DNA of 64,000 nucleotides from Dokdonella sp. (GCA_019634795.1 JAHCAR010000005.1:1-64000), one strand, 5' to 3'. Shown: positions 26,075 through 36,107, counted from the first letter of the stretch. Notes: generated from the sequence alone by a model not told the origin. Made by a program: numbers and translations.

Positions 26075-26752
26075 ATGTCGAATCCCGCACCGGTCCTGAC
26101 CATCGACGGCCCTTCCGGCTCCGGCAAGGGCACGATCAGCCGCCTGGTGGCCGAACGCCTGGGCTGGCACCTGCTCGATTCGGGCGCCCTGTACCGGGCC
26201 GTGGGCTATGCGGCCGGGGCCGAGGGGCTCGATCTCTCCGACGCAGAGGCGGTCACGCGCTGTGCGCAGACCACGAAAATCCGCTTCCGCGACCCTGGGG
26301 ATGGCAGCGAGACCCGGGTCATCGTCAACGGCCACGACGCCACCGACGAATTGCGCACCGAAACGGCCGGCGCCGCCGCCTCGGCGATTGCCGCCATTCC
26401 GGGCGTTCGCAGCGCCCTTTTCGACAAGCAGCGCGATTTCCGCAGGAATCCTGGACTGGTCGCCGACGGGCGCGACATGGGCACCGTGATCTTTCCGGAT
26501 GCCCGCTACAAGGTGTTCCTCACCGCGAGCGCCGACGAACGGGCGAAAAGGCGCTATAAGCAGTTGAAGAATAAGGGGTTGAATGTTACCCTTGCTGCCC
26601 TTTTGCGCGAGATCCAGGCGCGCGACGAGCGTGACGCCGCCCGAACGGTGGCTCCACTCAGACCGGCGGAAGACGCGCTGACGATCGATACCACGGGTAT
26701 TCCGGTCGACAGCGTGGTCGCTGCCGTGCTGTCGGTGGTTCGTCCCGCCTGA
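26075..26752 (+). CDS. cmk: Cytidylate kinase
   Basis: 225 residues. P-loop [10 protein letters not shown] (11-20), the CMP-site [13 protein letters not shown], and [15 protein letters not shown] are family hallmarks, followed by the lid region [17 protein letters not shown]. It phosphorylates CMP and dCMP. The cmk-rpsA-ihfB order is conserved across gammaproteobacteria. Confidence 0.97.
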   Translation: MSNPAPVLTIDGPSGSGKGTISRLVAERLGWHLLDSGALYRAVGYAAGAEGLDLSDAEAVTRCAQTTKIRFRDPGDGSETRVIVNGHDATDELRTETAGAAASAIAAIPGVRSALFDKQRDFRRNPGLVADGRDMGTVIFPDARYKVFLTASADERAKRRYKQLKNKGLNVTLAALLREIQARDERDAARTVAPLRPAEDALTIDTTGIPVDSVVAAVLSVVRPA

Positions 26753-26903
26753 TTCCGAGCAAGAGGGAAATTGGTCCGGTGCCGATGGCGCCGGTAACAG
26801 TAACGGCATGTCCGACATGCCCCCGACAGGTGGGCCGAATCCCTTCCCGTGCGCCAGGGTGCCACGCTCGGATTACGGTCTGTTGTCTTCTCTGGATAAT
26901 CAC

Positions 26904-28598
26904 ATGAATGCAAGTGTTGCCGAAACCGCGATGACCGAAAGCTTTGCCGAGATGTTCGAGCAGAGCCAGTCGATCGCCAACCTCAAGCCGGGCTCGATCG
27001 TCCTCGGCACCGTTGTAGAAATCCGCTCCGATGTCGTCGTCATCAATGCCGGGCTCAAGTCCGAAGGCATCGTGCCGATCGAGCAGTTCCGCAACGAAGA
27101 GGGTGAACTGGAAATTGACGTCGGTGACGAGGTCAAGGTTGCCCTCGACTCCATCGAAAACGGCTTCGGCGAGACCATGCTCTCGCGCGAAAAGGCCAAG
27201 CGCTCGCTGGTCTGGGACGAACTCGAAGAAATCCACTCGAAGAACGAAAGCGTCGTCGGACGCATCTCGGGCAAGGTCAAGGGTGGCTTCACGGTCGACA
27301 TCAAGGATGTCCGTGCGTTCCTGCCGGGCTCGCTGGTCGACGTGCGTCCGGTGCGCGATCCTTCCTACCTGGAAGGCAAGGAACTCGAATTCAAGATCAT
27401 CAAGCTCGATCGCAAGCGCAACAACGTCGTGGTTTCGCGCCGCGCCGTGGTCGAAAGCGAATTCAGCGTCGAGCGTGAACAGCTGCTCGATCGCCTGCAG
27501 GAAAACGCCGTGGTCAAGGGTGTGGTCAAGAACCTCACCGATTACGGTGCGTTCGTCGACCTCGGCGGTATCGACGGCCTGCTGCACATCACCGACATGG
27601 CCTGGAAGCGCGTGCGTCATCCGAGCGAAGTGGTCAACGTCGGCGATGAGCTCGATGTCCGCGTGCTCAAGTTCGATCGCGAGCGCAATCGCGTCAGCCT
27701 CGGCCTCAAGCAGCTCGGCGAGGATCCCTGGGTTGCCATCAGCCGCCGCTACCCGAGCGGCACCAAGGCGGTCGGCAAGGTCTCCAACGTCACCGACTAC
27801 GGCTGCTTCGTCGAGCTCGAAGCCGGCGTCGAAGGCCTCGTCCACGTGTCCGAAATGGACTGGACCAACAAGAACGTCAATCCGGCCAAGGTCGTGCAGG
27901 TCGGCGACGATGTCGAGGTCATGGTTCTCGACGTCGATGAAGAGCGTCGTCGCATTTCGCTCGGCATCAAGCAGACCCGCGCCAATCCGTGGGAAGCCTT
28001 TGCCGCGATCTACAAGAAGAACGACAAGGTCTCCGGCCAGATCAAATCGATCACCGACTTCGGCATCTTCATCGGTCTCGAAGGCGGCATCGATGGTCTC
28101 GTCCACCTGTCCGACATCTCGTGGGCGGCTGCCGGCGAAGATCTCGTGCGCAACTTCAAGAAGGGCGACGACATCGAAGCCGTGGTCCTCGCGGTCGATC
28201 CGGAGCGCGAGCGCATCTCGCTCGGCATCAAGCAGCTCGAGCAGGATCCGTTCGGCCAGTTCATGGCCAACCATCCGCGCGGCAGCATCCTGACCGGCAC
28301 GGTCAAGGAAGTCGATGCGCGTGGTGTCACCGTCGACATCGGCGAGGGCATCGAGGGTTACCTGCGCGCCAACGACATCGCCAAGGAGCGTGTCGACGAC
28401 GCGACCCAGCACTTCAAGGTCGGCGACCCGGTCGAAGCCAAGTTCATCGGCATGGATCGCAAGGGCCGCGTGCTGCAGCTCTCGATCCGGGCCAAGGACG
28501 AGGAAGAGTTGCAGTCGGTTCTCGACGACTACCAGGGCACCACCGGTGCGACCACGCAACTCGGTGCCCTGCTCAAAGAGAAGTTCAACCGCGAGTAA
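26904..28598 (+). CDS. rpsA: 30S ribosomal protein S1
   Basis: 564 residues from ATG 26904; ATG 26931 ([13 protein letters not shown]) matches the usual family start and may be the true one, with 9 fewer residues. Neither has a strong Shine-Dalgarno, as expected for rpsA. Six S1 RNA-binding repeats are seen, with the recurring pattern G-x-V-x-x-x-x-x-Y/F-G-x-F-V/I (for example [15 protein letters not shown] and [16 protein letters not shown]). S1 unfolds and delivers mRNA to the ribosome. The 151-base region before it (26753-26903) holds no gene and probably a leader controlling autoregulation. Confidence 0.97.
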   Translation: MNASVAETAMTESFAEMFEQSQSIANLKPGSIVLGTVVEIRSDVVVINAGLKSEGIVPIEQFRNEEGELEIDVGDEVKVALDSIENGFGETMLSREKAKRSLVWDELEEIHSKNESVVGRISGKVKGGFTVDIKDVRAFLPGSLVDVRPVRDPSYLEGKELEFKIIKLDRKRNNVVVSRRAVVESEFSVEREQLLDRLQENAVVKGVVKNLTDYGAFVDLGGIDGLLHITDMAWKRVRHPSEVVNVGDELDVRVLKFDRERNRVSLGLKQLGEDPWVAISRRYPSGTKAVGKVSNVTDYGCFVELEAGVEGLVHVSEMDWTNKNVNPAKVVQVGDDVEVMVLDVDEERRRISLGIKQTRANPWEAFAAIYKKNDKVSGQIKSITDFGIFIGLEGGIDGLVHLSDISWAAAGEDLVRNFKKGDDIEAVVLAVDPERERISLGIKQLEQDPFGQFMANHPRGSILTGTVKEVDARGVTVDIGEGIEGYLRANDIAKERVDDATQHFKVGDPVEAKFIGMDRKGRVLQLSIRAKDEEELQSVLDDYQGTTGATTQLGALLKEKFNRE

Positions 28599-28642
28599 TG
28601 CGGGATGGCCGTTTCGCTCGCGTCCCGGCCATTGATCTGATG

Positions 28643-28674
28643 GTGCCCACCACGGCGGTGGTGGGCACTTTTTT
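28643..28674 (+). terminator. Intrinsic terminator after rpsA
   Basis: Perfect 11-bp stem GTGCCCACCAC / GTGGTGGGCAC with a GGCG loop and a run of six T. It separates rpsA from ihfB, whose start is 25 bases further on, so ihfB needs readthrough or its own promoter inside the rpsA end. Confidence 0.92.
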
Positions 28675-28698
28675 ATCCCGACCAAAGTGCCTACAGCG

Positions 28699-29010
28699 AT
28701 GACCAAATCCGAATTGATCGAAGCGCTGTCCATTCGTCAGCAGCATCTTGCCGGCAATGATGTCGAGCTCGCCGTGAAGAGCATGCTCGAACAGATGACG
28801 CATTCGCTCGCGCACGGCGAGCGCATAGAGATTCGCGGATTCGGAAGCTTTTCCCTGCACTTTCGCCCACCGCGCATGGGCCGCAATCCGAAGACCGGCG
28901 ATGCGGTCGCCTTGCCCGGCAAACATGTGCCACACTTCAAGCCCGGCAAGGAATTGCGCGAACGGGTGAATGGGGGCATGCGCTCCACTCCTTCCGACAG
29001 CGCCCACTGA
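28699..29010 (+). CDS. ihfB: Integration host factor subunit beta
   Basis: 103 residues from [11 protein letters not shown], the conserved IHF-beta start. The beta-arm signature [29 protein letters not shown] is complete, including the intercalating Pro region. It dimerises with IhfA to bend DNA in recombination, replication and transcription. The last 12 residues are a variable tail. Confidence 0.96.
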   Translation: MTKSELIEALSIRQQHLAGNDVELAVKSMLEQMTHSLAHGERIEIRGFGSFSLHFRPPRMGRNPKTGDAVALPGKHVPHFKPGKELRERVNGGMRSTPSDSAH

Positions 29011-29019
29011 TTGCCTTTG

Positions 29020-29037
29020 GATCGCCGCACGGCGATC
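29020..29037 (+). other. Small inverted repeat after ihfB
   Basis: GATCGCC / GGCGATC around GCAC, 7-bp stem, no T run, between ihfB and lapA. It may attenuate transcription or stabilise the ihfB mRNA end; nothing more can be said. Confidence 0.3.
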
Positions 29038-29057
29038 GTCTCCTGGAGAGATCGGCC

Positions 29058-29354
29058 ATGCGACTTGGCGTGGTGGTTTTGATTCTGCTGTCCATCGTTT
29101 TCGGCGCCACCTTCGGCGCACTGAACTCCGAGCGCATCGCGTTCGATCTCTACCTCACCGAATTTTTCCTGCCCAAGGGGGCAGCCCTGCTGGCGGCGAT
29201 GCTGGCGGGCTGGATCCTCGGCGGCCTGCTGGTCTGGGTCCTGCGCGTTCGACGCTTGCGCAGGGAACTGCGCAACTGCAATCGTCTGCTGCGTGAATCG
29301 AGAGCCGAGCTGAGCGCAATGGTGAACCGCGACAACGCTTCCGGCGACGCATGA
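29058..29354 (+). CDS. lapA: LapA-domain inner-membrane protein (LPS assembly, YciS-like)
   Basis: 98 residues with two transmembrane segments (VVVLILLSIVFGATFGALN and LAAMLAGWILGGLLVWVL) and a short basic cytoplasmic coiled tail. A GGAGAG site precedes the ATG. LapA acts with LapB in controlling LpxC and lipopolysaccharide assembly. Stop and lapB start overlap (ATGA), the conserved lapA-lapB arrangement. Confidence 0.88.
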   Translation: MRLGVVVLILLSIVFGATFGALNSERIAFDLYLTEFFLPKGAALLAAMLAGWILGGLLVWVLRVRRLRRELRNCNRLLRESRAELSAMVNRDNASGDA

Positions 29355-30523
29355 GCGAACTTTCCCTGCTTTTCCTGCTGCTTCCGGTCGCGGCCTTTTC
29401 CGGCTGGTACGTCGCCCGCCGCGGCAGCGAACGGACATCCGGCGCTCGCGTCAGCGAGCTGTCGAGCAATTATTTCCGTGGCCTCAACTACCTGCTCAAC
29501 GAACAGCAGGACAAGGCCATCGAGGTTTTCCTCAAGCTGGCCGAATACAACCGCGACACGGTCGAGACGCATCTTGCGCTCGGCAACCTGTTCCGGCGGC
29601 GTGGCGAGGTCGATCGGGCCATCCGCGTCCACCAGAGCCTGATCGCGCGGACCAGCCTCACCGACGAGGAAAAAACCGTCGCCCTGCTCGAACTCGGCGA
29701 GGACTACATGCGCGCCGGCTTGCTCGACCGCGCCGAAACACTGTTCACCGACCTCGTCACGATGGACGCGCTGGCTTCTTCGGCGCTGACCCATCTCGTT
29801 TCGATTTATCAGCACGAGCGCGACTGGAACAAGGCGATCGACAACGCGACCCGGCTCGAGGCCGCCACCGGCGAGTCCTGCGGTTCGCTGATCGCCCAGT
29901 TCCACTGCGAACTGGCCGAACAGGCACGCGGACGCCGCGACTGGGACGAAGCACGGCGCTGTCTCGATGCGGCACTGGCTGCCGAAGACGATTGCGTGCG
30001 GGCGAGCATGATCCTCGGTCATATCGAGGCCGCAAACGACAACCTCGATGCGGCCATCGAAGCCTTCGAGCACGTCGCCGAACGCGATGTCGACTACGTG
30101 CCCGAAATCCTCTCGCCGCTGCTCGACTGCTATGCCCGCGCGCACCAGATGCAGCGCGCCGAGGAATTCCTGCTGCGCATGACCGAGCGCCACCAGGGCG
30201 TCTCGCCGGTGCTGGCCCTGGCCGGGCTGTATACGCGCACGAAGGGCGAGAAGGCCGCCGTCGAATTCCTGACCCGCCAGTTGCACCAGCGACCGTCGGT
30301 GCGCGCACTGATGGCCCTGATCGATGCAAATCTGCACACGGCCCAGGGCGAGGCGCGCGAAAGTCTGCTGATCCAGCGCGACCTGACCCGCAAGTTGCTC
30401 GAAGGGCAGGCCATGTACCGCTGCACGCGCTGCGGCTTCGGTGCCAAGGCCCATCATTGGCAATGCCCGAGCTGCAAGAACTGGAGCACGATCCGGCCCA
30501 TTCACAGCGTCGTCGGCGAGTAG
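29351..30523 (+). CDS. lapB: Lipopolysaccharide assembly protein LapB (YciM)
   Basis: 390 residues. An N-terminal membrane helix (3-20) anchors a cytoplasmic TPR array (about 45-330: GLNYLLNEQQDKAIEVFLKL, ALGNLFRRRGEVDRAIRVH). The C-terminus is a rubredoxin-like metal knuckle, CTRCGFGAKAHHWQCPSC, with four Cys. LapB regulates LpxC turnover by FtsH and so balances lipid A synthesis. Length and domains match the family (389 in E. coli). Confidence 0.95.
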   Translation: MSELSLLFLLLPVAAFSGWYVARRGSERTSGARVSELSSNYFRGLNYLLNEQQDKAIEVFLKLAEYNRDTVETHLALGNLFRRRGEVDRAIRVHQSLIARTSLTDEEKTVALLELGEDYMRAGLLDRAETLFTDLVTMDALASSALTHLVSIYQHERDWNKAIDNATRLEAATGESCGSLIAQFHCELAEQARGRRDWDEARRCLDAALAAEDDCVRASMILGHIEAANDNLDAAIEAFEHVAERDVDYVPEILSPLLDCYARAHQMQRAEEFLLRMTERHQGVSPVLALAGLYTRTKGEKAAVEFLTRQLHQRPSVRALMALIDANLHTAQGEARESLLIQRDLTRKLLEGQAMYRCTRCGFGAKAHHWQCPSCKNWSTIRPIHSVVGE

Positions 30524-30531
30524 GGCGGCGC

Positions 30532-31641
30532 ATGCAGGGCGTGCCGCAAGCCGTCTGGTGGCTGCTGGCCCTGGCGACAGCCGTGGTCTCGCTGCTCGCG
30601 ACCCGCGCGAGCATCCGCTATGCGCACAGACGCCGCCTTTTCGATCAGCCCGGGCAAAGGCGCTCGCATTCGCTGCCGACGCCGCGCGGCGGCGGAATCG
30701 CGATCGTGCTTGCGGTCGTGTTGTCGATGCTGGCACTGGTGGAGATCCGGAACGGAGTCGCCGGCATGCTCGCTTCGATGCCTCTACTCGGAGCCATCAC
30801 CCTGGTCGCACTGGTTGGCTGGATCGATGATCATCGCAGCCTGGCCGCGGGCTGGCGCCTGCTCGTCCATTGCCTGGCCGCAATCGTCCTCGGCGTGCCG
30901 GCGCTGATCCTGGTATTGCGTGACACCGGCTCGAATCCTGCGCTGCCCTGGGTCATCGCGGCCTGGCTGTGCTGCGGACTCGCCCTGGTATGGTCGATCA
31001 ACCTGCACAATTTCATGGACGGCATCGACGGACTGCTCGGCACCCAGGCGCTGTTCGTGTTCTGTGTGCTGGCATGGATCTGCGATCAGGCCGGCCGCGT
31101 CGGCGAAGCGCAGCAGATCGGCCTGTTCGCCGCGGCCACGCTCGGTTTCCTGCCCTTCAATTTTCCGCGCGCCCGGATCTTCATGGGTGACGTCGGCAGC
31201 GGCGTGCTCGGCCTGCTGGTGGCGGTCGCGGTGTTTCGCCAGATGGCTGCGGTTCCCTCTGCGTTCTGGGTCGGATTCATTGCCTGTTCGGCCTTCATCG
31301 TCGACAGTACCGCGACCTTGCTTTCTCGAATGCTGAGCGGCCGGCGTTGGTATAGTGCGCACCGCGAACACCTGTACCAGTGGTTGGTCCGTTGCGGCTA
31401 TAGCCATCCCCGGGTCGTTGGCATGTACATGGGCTGGAATCTTGCGATCGCGTTGCCGATGATCTACTGGAGCCTGCAGACGGGCGACCCGCTGCCCGGC
31501 GGGCCGGAATCTGCGGATCCCGGTTCGGCATCCGGGACCTGGGCGCTCGTACTCACCTATCTGCTGGCCGTGGCATGCTGGGTCGCCGGCAAGCGCTACT
31601 GCCTGCGGGCAATACGGACCGTCGGGTCCAGGTCGACATGA
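30532..31641 (+). CDS. WecA/WbpL-type undecaprenyl-phosphate glycosyl-1-phosphate transferase
   Basis: 369 residues with about ten transmembrane segments. The MraY/WecA-family motifs are present: the first loop PRGGGIAIV, WIDDHRSLAAGWR (Asp pair), the NFMDGIDGLLGTQ block, FMGDVGSGVLG and the HREHLYQWLV His motif. It transfers a HexNAc-1-phosphate to undecaprenyl phosphate, starting O-antigen or a related glycan in the inner membrane. It follows lapB by 8 bases and overlaps the next gene by 4, so initiation and sugar dehydration are co-produced. Confidence 0.9.
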   Translation: MQGVPQAVWWLLALATAVVSLLATRASIRYAHRRRLFDQPGQRRSHSLPTPRGGGIAIVLAVVLSMLALVEIRNGVAGMLASMPLLGAITLVALVGWIDDHRSLAAGWRLLVHCLAAIVLGVPALILVLRDTGSNPALPWVIAAWLCCGLALVWSINLHNFMDGIDGLLGTQALFVFCVLAWICDQAGRVGEAQQIGLFAAATLGFLPFNFPRARIFMGDVGSGVLGLLVAVAVFRQMAAVPSAFWVGFIACSAFIVDSTATLLSRMLSGRRWYSAHREHLYQWLVRCGYSHPRVVGMYMGWNLAIALPMIYWSLQTGDPLPGGPESADPGSASGTWALVLTYLLAVACWVAGKRYCLRAIRTVGSRST

Positions 31642-33524
31642 TCAATCGCGTCATCGCCAAGATCCACCCCCGCTTCGCCGTCGTGGTCCACGACCTGACG
31701 ATGGTCTGGCTTGCCTGGACCGCGATCACCTCGATCCGCTGGTCGTTCGAAAGCGTGCGTCCGGAACTTGGGCTGTTCGGGCCGGAGGTTTGCCTCGTAC
31801 TCGCGTCGCAGGGCCTGATCTTCTGGATCACCGGTCTTTACAAGGGCCTATGGCGTTTCGCCAGCCTTCCCGATCTGTGGAACATCCTGCGCGCGGCCAC
31901 GCTCGGTGCGCTGGCCATCAGCGTGACGCTGTTCCTCTACAACCGGCTCGCGACCGTGCCGCGCACGGTGCTGCTGGTCTATACGCCGACCCTGGCCTTG
32001 CTGCTCGGCTTTCCGCGCCTGGCCTACCGCTATTGGAAGGACAATCGCCTCGATTTCCTGTCGCGCTCGCCGGCCATGCGCGTGCTCGTGCTCGGTGCCG
32101 GCCGCGCCGGCGATACTCTGGTTCGTGGCCTGGTCCGCGAAAGCCGCTACCGGCTGGTCGGCATGCTCGACGACAACCCGCAGATCCGCGGTGCCCGCAT
32201 CCACGGCGTGCCGGTCCTCGGCACGCTCGAGCAGTTGCCGGACCTGGCCCGCGAGACCGCCGCGCAGATGCTGCTGATCGCGATGCCGTCGGCGACCAGC
32301 GTGCAGATGCAGCGCGTGGTCGGTTTCTGCGAACAGACCGGCCTGCCTTTCCGGACCATGCCGCGGCTCGCCGATGTGGTCGCCGGGCGTTCCAGCTTCG
32401 GCGAGCTCAAGGAGGTCGCCATCGAGGACCTGCTCGGGCGCGAGCAGGTCCAGCTCGACTGGACCTCGATCCGCACCGGCATTTCCGGAAAGCGGGTGCT
32501 CGTTACCGGTGGCGGCGGCTCGATCGGATCGGAGCTTTGCCGGCAGGTCGCCCGCCTCGGCGCCGCCTCGCTGACGATCCTCGAACTTTCCGAATACAAC
32601 CTCTATCGCATCGAGCAGGAACTGCGCCGCGAGTTTCCCGAGCTGCTGCTCGATGCGCGCATCGGCGATTGCGGCGACGCGGTCGGCTGCGAGCGCGTGT
32701 TTTCGCTGGCCAGGCCGCAGGTCGTCTTCCACGCCGCGGCCTACAAGCACGTGCCGCTGTTGCAGGACCAGTTGCGCGAGGCATTCCGCAACAATGTGCT
32801 CGGCACCCATGTCGTGGCCGAGGCCGCGGACCGGCATGGGGTGGAGTGCTTCGTGCTGATCTCGACCGACAAGGCAGTCAATCCGAGCAGCATCATGGGC
32901 GCGTGCAAGCGTGCGGCCGAAATCTATTGCCAGAATTTCGCCGCCCATTCGGATACCCGCTTCATCACGGTACGGTTCGGCAACGTGCTCGATTCCGCCG
33001 GCTCGGTGGTTCCGCTGTTTCGCAAACAGATCCGCGCCGGTGGGCCGGTCACGGTCACGCACCCGGAAATCACACGCTATTTCATGACCATTCCCGAGGC
33101 CTGCCAGCTGATCCTGCAGGCCGCCGTGCTCGGCAAGGGTGGTGAGATTTTCGCGCTGGACATGGGCGAACCGGTCAAGATCGCCTATCTGGCCGAGCAG
33201 ATGATCCGGCTCGCCGGCAAGCAACCCGGGCGCGACGTGGAAATCGCGTTCACCGGATTGCGGGCCGGAGAAAAACTGTTCGAGGAACTGTTCCACCCGC
33301 TCGAGAACTACCAGGCGACGACCCACGCGAAGATCTACCTGGCGCAGCCGCGCAGCATGGCCTGGAGCCTGCTGACGATGCTCATGCAGCAGGCCGGCCA
33401 GGCCGTGCACGAGTTCGATGAGGTCCAGTTGCGCCGAATCCTCGACCAGTTGCTGCCCGAGTTCGAGGCACGCGAAAGCGATACCACGGCCACCGTGATT
33501 CCGTTCTCGGCGCGGCCTTCCTGA
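31638..33524 (+). CDS. WbpM/CapD-type UDP-HexNAc 4,6-dehydratase
   Basis: 628 residues. Four N-terminal membrane segments, a CoA-binding-like Rossmann unit (RVLVLGAGRAGDTLVRGLV), then the SDR dehydratase with VLVTGGGGSIGSELCRQ, AAAYKHVPLLQDQ and ISTDKAVNPSSIMGACKRAAE. The catalytic Tyr of ordinary SDRs is replaced by Met (MxxxK) as in WbpM/PglF. It makes the 4-keto-6-deoxy intermediate for FucNAc/QuiNAc-type sugars. The usual GATKR reads GACKR here, a small change. Starts inside the stop of the transferase gene. Confidence 0.92.
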   Translation: MINRVIAKIHPRFAVVVHDLTMVWLAWTAITSIRWSFESVRPELGLFGPEVCLVLASQGLIFWITGLYKGLWRFASLPDLWNILRAATLGALAISVTLFLYNRLATVPRTVLLVYTPTLALLLGFPRLAYRYWKDNRLDFLSRSPAMRVLVLGAGRAGDTLVRGLVRESRYRLVGMLDDNPQIRGARIHGVPVLGTLEQLPDLARETAAQMLLIAMPSATSVQMQRVVGFCEQTGLPFRTMPRLADVVAGRSSFGELKEVAIEDLLGREQVQLDWTSIRTGISGKRVLVTGGGGSIGSELCRQVARLGAASLTILELSEYNLYRIEQELRREFPELLLDARIGDCGDAVGCERVFSLARPQVVFHAAAYKHVPLLQDQLREAFRNNVLGTHVVAEAADRHGVECFVLISTDKAVNPSSIMGACKRAAEIYCQNFAAHSDTRFITVRFGNVLDSAGSVVPLFRKQIRAGGPVTVTHPEITRYFMTIPEACQLILQAAVLGKGGEIFALDMGEPVKIAYLAEQMIRLAGKQPGRDVEIAFTGLRAGEKLFEELFHPLENYQATTHAKIYLAQPRSMAWSLLTMLMQQAGQAVHEFDEVQLRRILDQLLPEFEARESDTTATVIPFSARPS

Positions 33525-33545
33525 ACCCTTCCGGAGAGTGATTCG

Positions 33546-34439
33546 ATGAGCAACGGACGATTGCGCAAGGTGGTCTTCCCGGTCGCGGGCCTTGGTACGC
33601 GCTTCCTGCCGGCAACCAAGGTCGTGGCCAAGGAGATGTTGCCCGTCCTCGATCGCCCGTTGATCCAGTACGCGGTCGATGAAGCGGTCGACGCCGGAGC
33701 CGACACCCTGATCTTCGTCACCAACCGCTACAAGCACGCCATCGCCGACTATTTCGACAAGGCCTACGAACTCGAGAGCAAGCTGGCCAAGTCGGGCAAG
33801 GACGAGTTGCTGGCGCTCGTCCAGGGCACCTTGCCCAAGCACGTGCGCTGCGTGTTCGTGACCCAGCCCGAAGCGCTCGGCCTCGGCCATGCCGTGCTCT
33901 GCGCGAGGCCCGTGGTCGGCGACGAACCGTTCGGCGTGATCCTCGCCGACGACCTGATCTGGAATGGTAATCCGGGCTCGGGCCGCCCCGGTGCATTGCG
34001 CCAGATGAACGAAGTGGCCTTGCGCGAGGATGCCGGCGTGCTCGCCGTCGAAGAAGTGCCGCAGGCCGACACCGGCAAGTACGGCATCGTCGACGCCGAA
34101 CCGATCTCCGAGCGGGCAGCGCGGATCCGCCTGGTCGTCGAGAAGCCGAAGCCGGAGGTGGCGCCGTCGAACCTCGCGATCGTCGGCCGCTATGTGCTGC
34201 CGGGCAACATCTTCGGCCTGCTCGAAAAGACCCGCCCTGGAGCCGGCGGTGAGATCCAGCTGACCGACGCGATCGAGGATCTGCTGCACGAGAAGCCCGT
34301 GCTCGCGTATCGCTTCGAAGGCACGCGCTTCGATTGCGGCAACAAGCTCGGGCTGGTCAAGGCAACCCTGCACATGGCCCTGAACGATCCGCAGATCGCC
34401 GCCGAAACCCGGCGCCACATGCTCGAGTCGGCGCAATGA
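33546..34439 (+). CDS. galU: UTP-glucose-1-phosphate uridylyltransferase
   Basis: 297 residues. N-terminal nucleotide-binding FPVAGLGTRFLPATKVVAKEM, YAVDEAVDAGAD, the substrate region GLGHAVLCARP, and GLLEKTRPGAGGEIQLTDAI identify GalU. It forms UDP-glucose for LPS core, trehalose and glucans. GGAGAG precedes the ATG. Its stop overlaps the following gene by 4 bases. Confidence 0.96.
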   Translation: MSNGRLRKVVFPVAGLGTRFLPATKVVAKEMLPVLDRPLIQYAVDEAVDAGADTLIFVTNRYKHAIADYFDKAYELESKLAKSGKDELLALVQGTLPKHVRCVFVTQPEALGLGHAVLCARPVVGDEPFGVILADDLIWNGNPGSGRPGALRQMNEVALREDAGVLAVEEVPQADTGKYGIVDAEPISERAARIRLVVEKPKPEVAPSNLAIVGRYVLPGNIFGLLEKTRPGAGGEIQLTDAIEDLLHEKPVLAYRFEGTRFDCGNKLGLVKATLHMALNDPQIAAETRRHMLESAQ

Positions 34440-34951
34440 CCTGGCGCCTGCTGGCCCTGGCCGTATGCATGCTCATTTGCGTCGGTGCAGGAGCCGCTAC
34501 GGCAGCGGATCCGTTTGCCAGGCTCCTGGCCATCGGCGGCCATTGGCAGGGAACCAGCGACAACGGCCGAATCGTGCGATTGAAATACGCGCCGACCGCA
34601 CGCGGTTCGGTGCTCGTCGAGACCTGGCAGGAAGGCACGGCTGGCGAGACGATGTCGGTCTTCCACCGCGATGGCAACCGCATCATGGCTACGCACTATT
34701 GCGGGCAGGGCAACCAGCCGCGACTCGTGCTCGAGCCGGGCAGCGACGACGATCTGGTTTTCGACTATCTCGATGCGACCAACCTCGCCGACGCCGATGC
34801 CTCGCATCTGGTCCGGCTCCGCTTCGTGATCCACGACGACGGCAGTCTCGACCGCATCGAGACCTATCGGCATGCCGGCACCGATGAAAGCAGCCGACTG
34901 CATCTGCGGCGCGTCGATGAGCGCGATCCGGCCAGCGGCCATGGATCTTAG
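34436..34951 (+). CDS. Exported protein of unknown function
   Basis: 171 residues. Signal peptide 1-23 (LLALAVCMLICVGAGAATA). The mature protein (GGHWQGTSDNGRIVRLKYAP, GETMSVFHRDGNRIMATHYC, LVFDYLDATNLADADASHL) has an alternating beta pattern resembling small lipocalin-like exported proteins that I cannot name further. It is translationally coupled to galU (ATGA) and its end overlaps the next gene by 11 bases, so it sits within the operon. Confidence 0.75.
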   Translation: MTWRLLALAVCMLICVGAGAATAADPFARLLAIGGHWQGTSDNGRIVRLKYAPTARGSVLVETWQEGTAGETMSVFHRDGNRIMATHYCGQGNQPRLVLEPGSDDDLVFDYLDATNLADADASHLVRLRFVIHDDGSLDRIETYRHAGTDESSRLHLRRVDERDPASGHGS

Positions 34952-36107
34952 CTACATCCTCAATCATCTCGGCGAGGAGCGCGAGGGCTACCACGGCGCG
35001 GTCTCGCCGCCAGTCATGCAGTCCTCGATCTTCGCCTATCCGACCGTGGCGAAGATGCGCAGCGGTTTCGCCGACGAGTTCGCCGAGCATCTCTACACGC
35101 GCGGCAACAATCCGACCGTGGCCATCCTGCGCAGGAAGATGGCGGCGCTCGAGGGTGCTGAAGACTGCCTGGCTTTCGGCAGCGGCGCCGCGGCGATTTC
35201 CGCAGCCGTTTTCGCATGCATTCGCGCCGGCGACCATGTGGTCTGCGTGGCCCGACCCTACAGCTGGACGCGCAGCCTGCTGCGCGACCTGCTGCCGAAG
35301 TTCGGCGTCGCGACGACATTCGTCGATGGCACCGAGGTCGTCAACTTCGAAGAGGCGATCACCGACGCGACACGCCTGATCGTGCTCGAAAGTCCGAATT
35401 CGATGACCTACGAGCAGCAGGATCTGGCCGCGGTCGCCGAACTCGCGCGTGGACGCGGCATCCGCACGCTCTGCGACAACAGTTTCGCCACACCGCTGAA
35501 CCAGTCGCCGATTGCATTGGGGATCGACCTCGTCGCGCATTCGGCGACCAAGTACCTGAACGGCCATTCCGATGTCGTCGCCGGCATGCTTTGCGGCAGC
35601 GAAGCGCTGTTGCGGGAAGTCTTCAAGGGGCCCTACATGACCTTCGGGTCGATCCTCTCGCCGCACGATGCCTGGCTGCTGATCCGCGGCATGCGCACCC
35701 TGGCCGTGCGCATGGAGCGGGTTGCGGCGACGACGCTGCGCGTCATCGATTTTCTCGAGTCGCACCCGAAAGTACGCCGCGTCCATCATCCGCATGCGAG
35801 CGACAATCCGCAGCTCGGTCTGACCCGGCGTCAGCTGTCCGGTGCCAGCGGCATGATCACGATCGATCTTGCCGCCGACTCGATCGCCGCGGTCGAACGC
35901 TTTTGCGATTCGATGAAGCGTTTCCTGATGACGGTTTCGTGGGGTGGCTACGAATCGCTGGCGTTTCCGGTCTGCGCGGTGTTTCCAGCCGATGCGCCGC
36001 TGCGGGCCACGGCCGGATTGCCCCTGAGCCTGGTCCGGCTCTCGATCGGACTCGAAGACGCCGACGTGCTGATCGAGGATCTCGGCCAGGCCCTGGACAG
36101 GCTCTGA
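34941..36107 (+). CDS. Trans-sulfuration-type PLP enzyme (Cys/Met metabolism family)
   Basis: 388 residues. PLP Lys204 in SATKYLNGHSD, the Asp of DNSFATPLNQ, and LYTRGNNPTVAILRRKMAALEGAED identify the cystathionine synthase/lyase and O-acyl-homoserine sulfhydrylase superfamily. The usual Tyr-Gly-Gly-Thr loop is RPYSWTRSL here, so the exact reaction is uncertain; beta- or gamma-elimination is as likely as trans-sulfuration. The ATG chosen removes 23 upstream codons overlapping the preceding gene and starts at a family-like N-terminus. Confidence 0.85.
   Translation: MDLSYILNHLGEEREGYHGAVSPPVMQSSIFAYPTVAKMRSGFADEFAEHLYTRGNNPTVAILRRKMAALEGAEDCLAFGSGAAAISAAVFACIRAGDHVVCVARPYSWTRSLLRDLLPKFGVATTFVDGTEVVNFEEAITDATRLIVLESPNSMTYEQQDLAAVAELARGRGIRTLCDNSFATPLNQSPIALGIDLVAHSATKYLNGHSDVVAGMLCGSEALLREVFKGPYMTFGSILSPHDAWLLIRGMRTLAVRMERVAATTLRVIDFLESHPKVRRVHHPHASDNPQLGLTRRQLSGASGMITIDLAADSIAAVERFCDSMKRFLMTVSWGGYESLAFPVCAVFPADAPLRATAGLPLSLVRLSIGLEDADVLIEDLGQALDRL

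Noticed and set aside
26658-28733. 691-codon open frame antisense to rpsA
   Set aside because: Covers the S1 repeats in mirror; its Asp/Leu/Val-rich repetitive translation is the reflection of S1 codons.
31848-34436. 862-codon open frame antisense to the WbpM-type gene and galU
   Set aside because: Shadow of two well-supported genes; spans both and the gap between them, composition typical of a mirrored frame.
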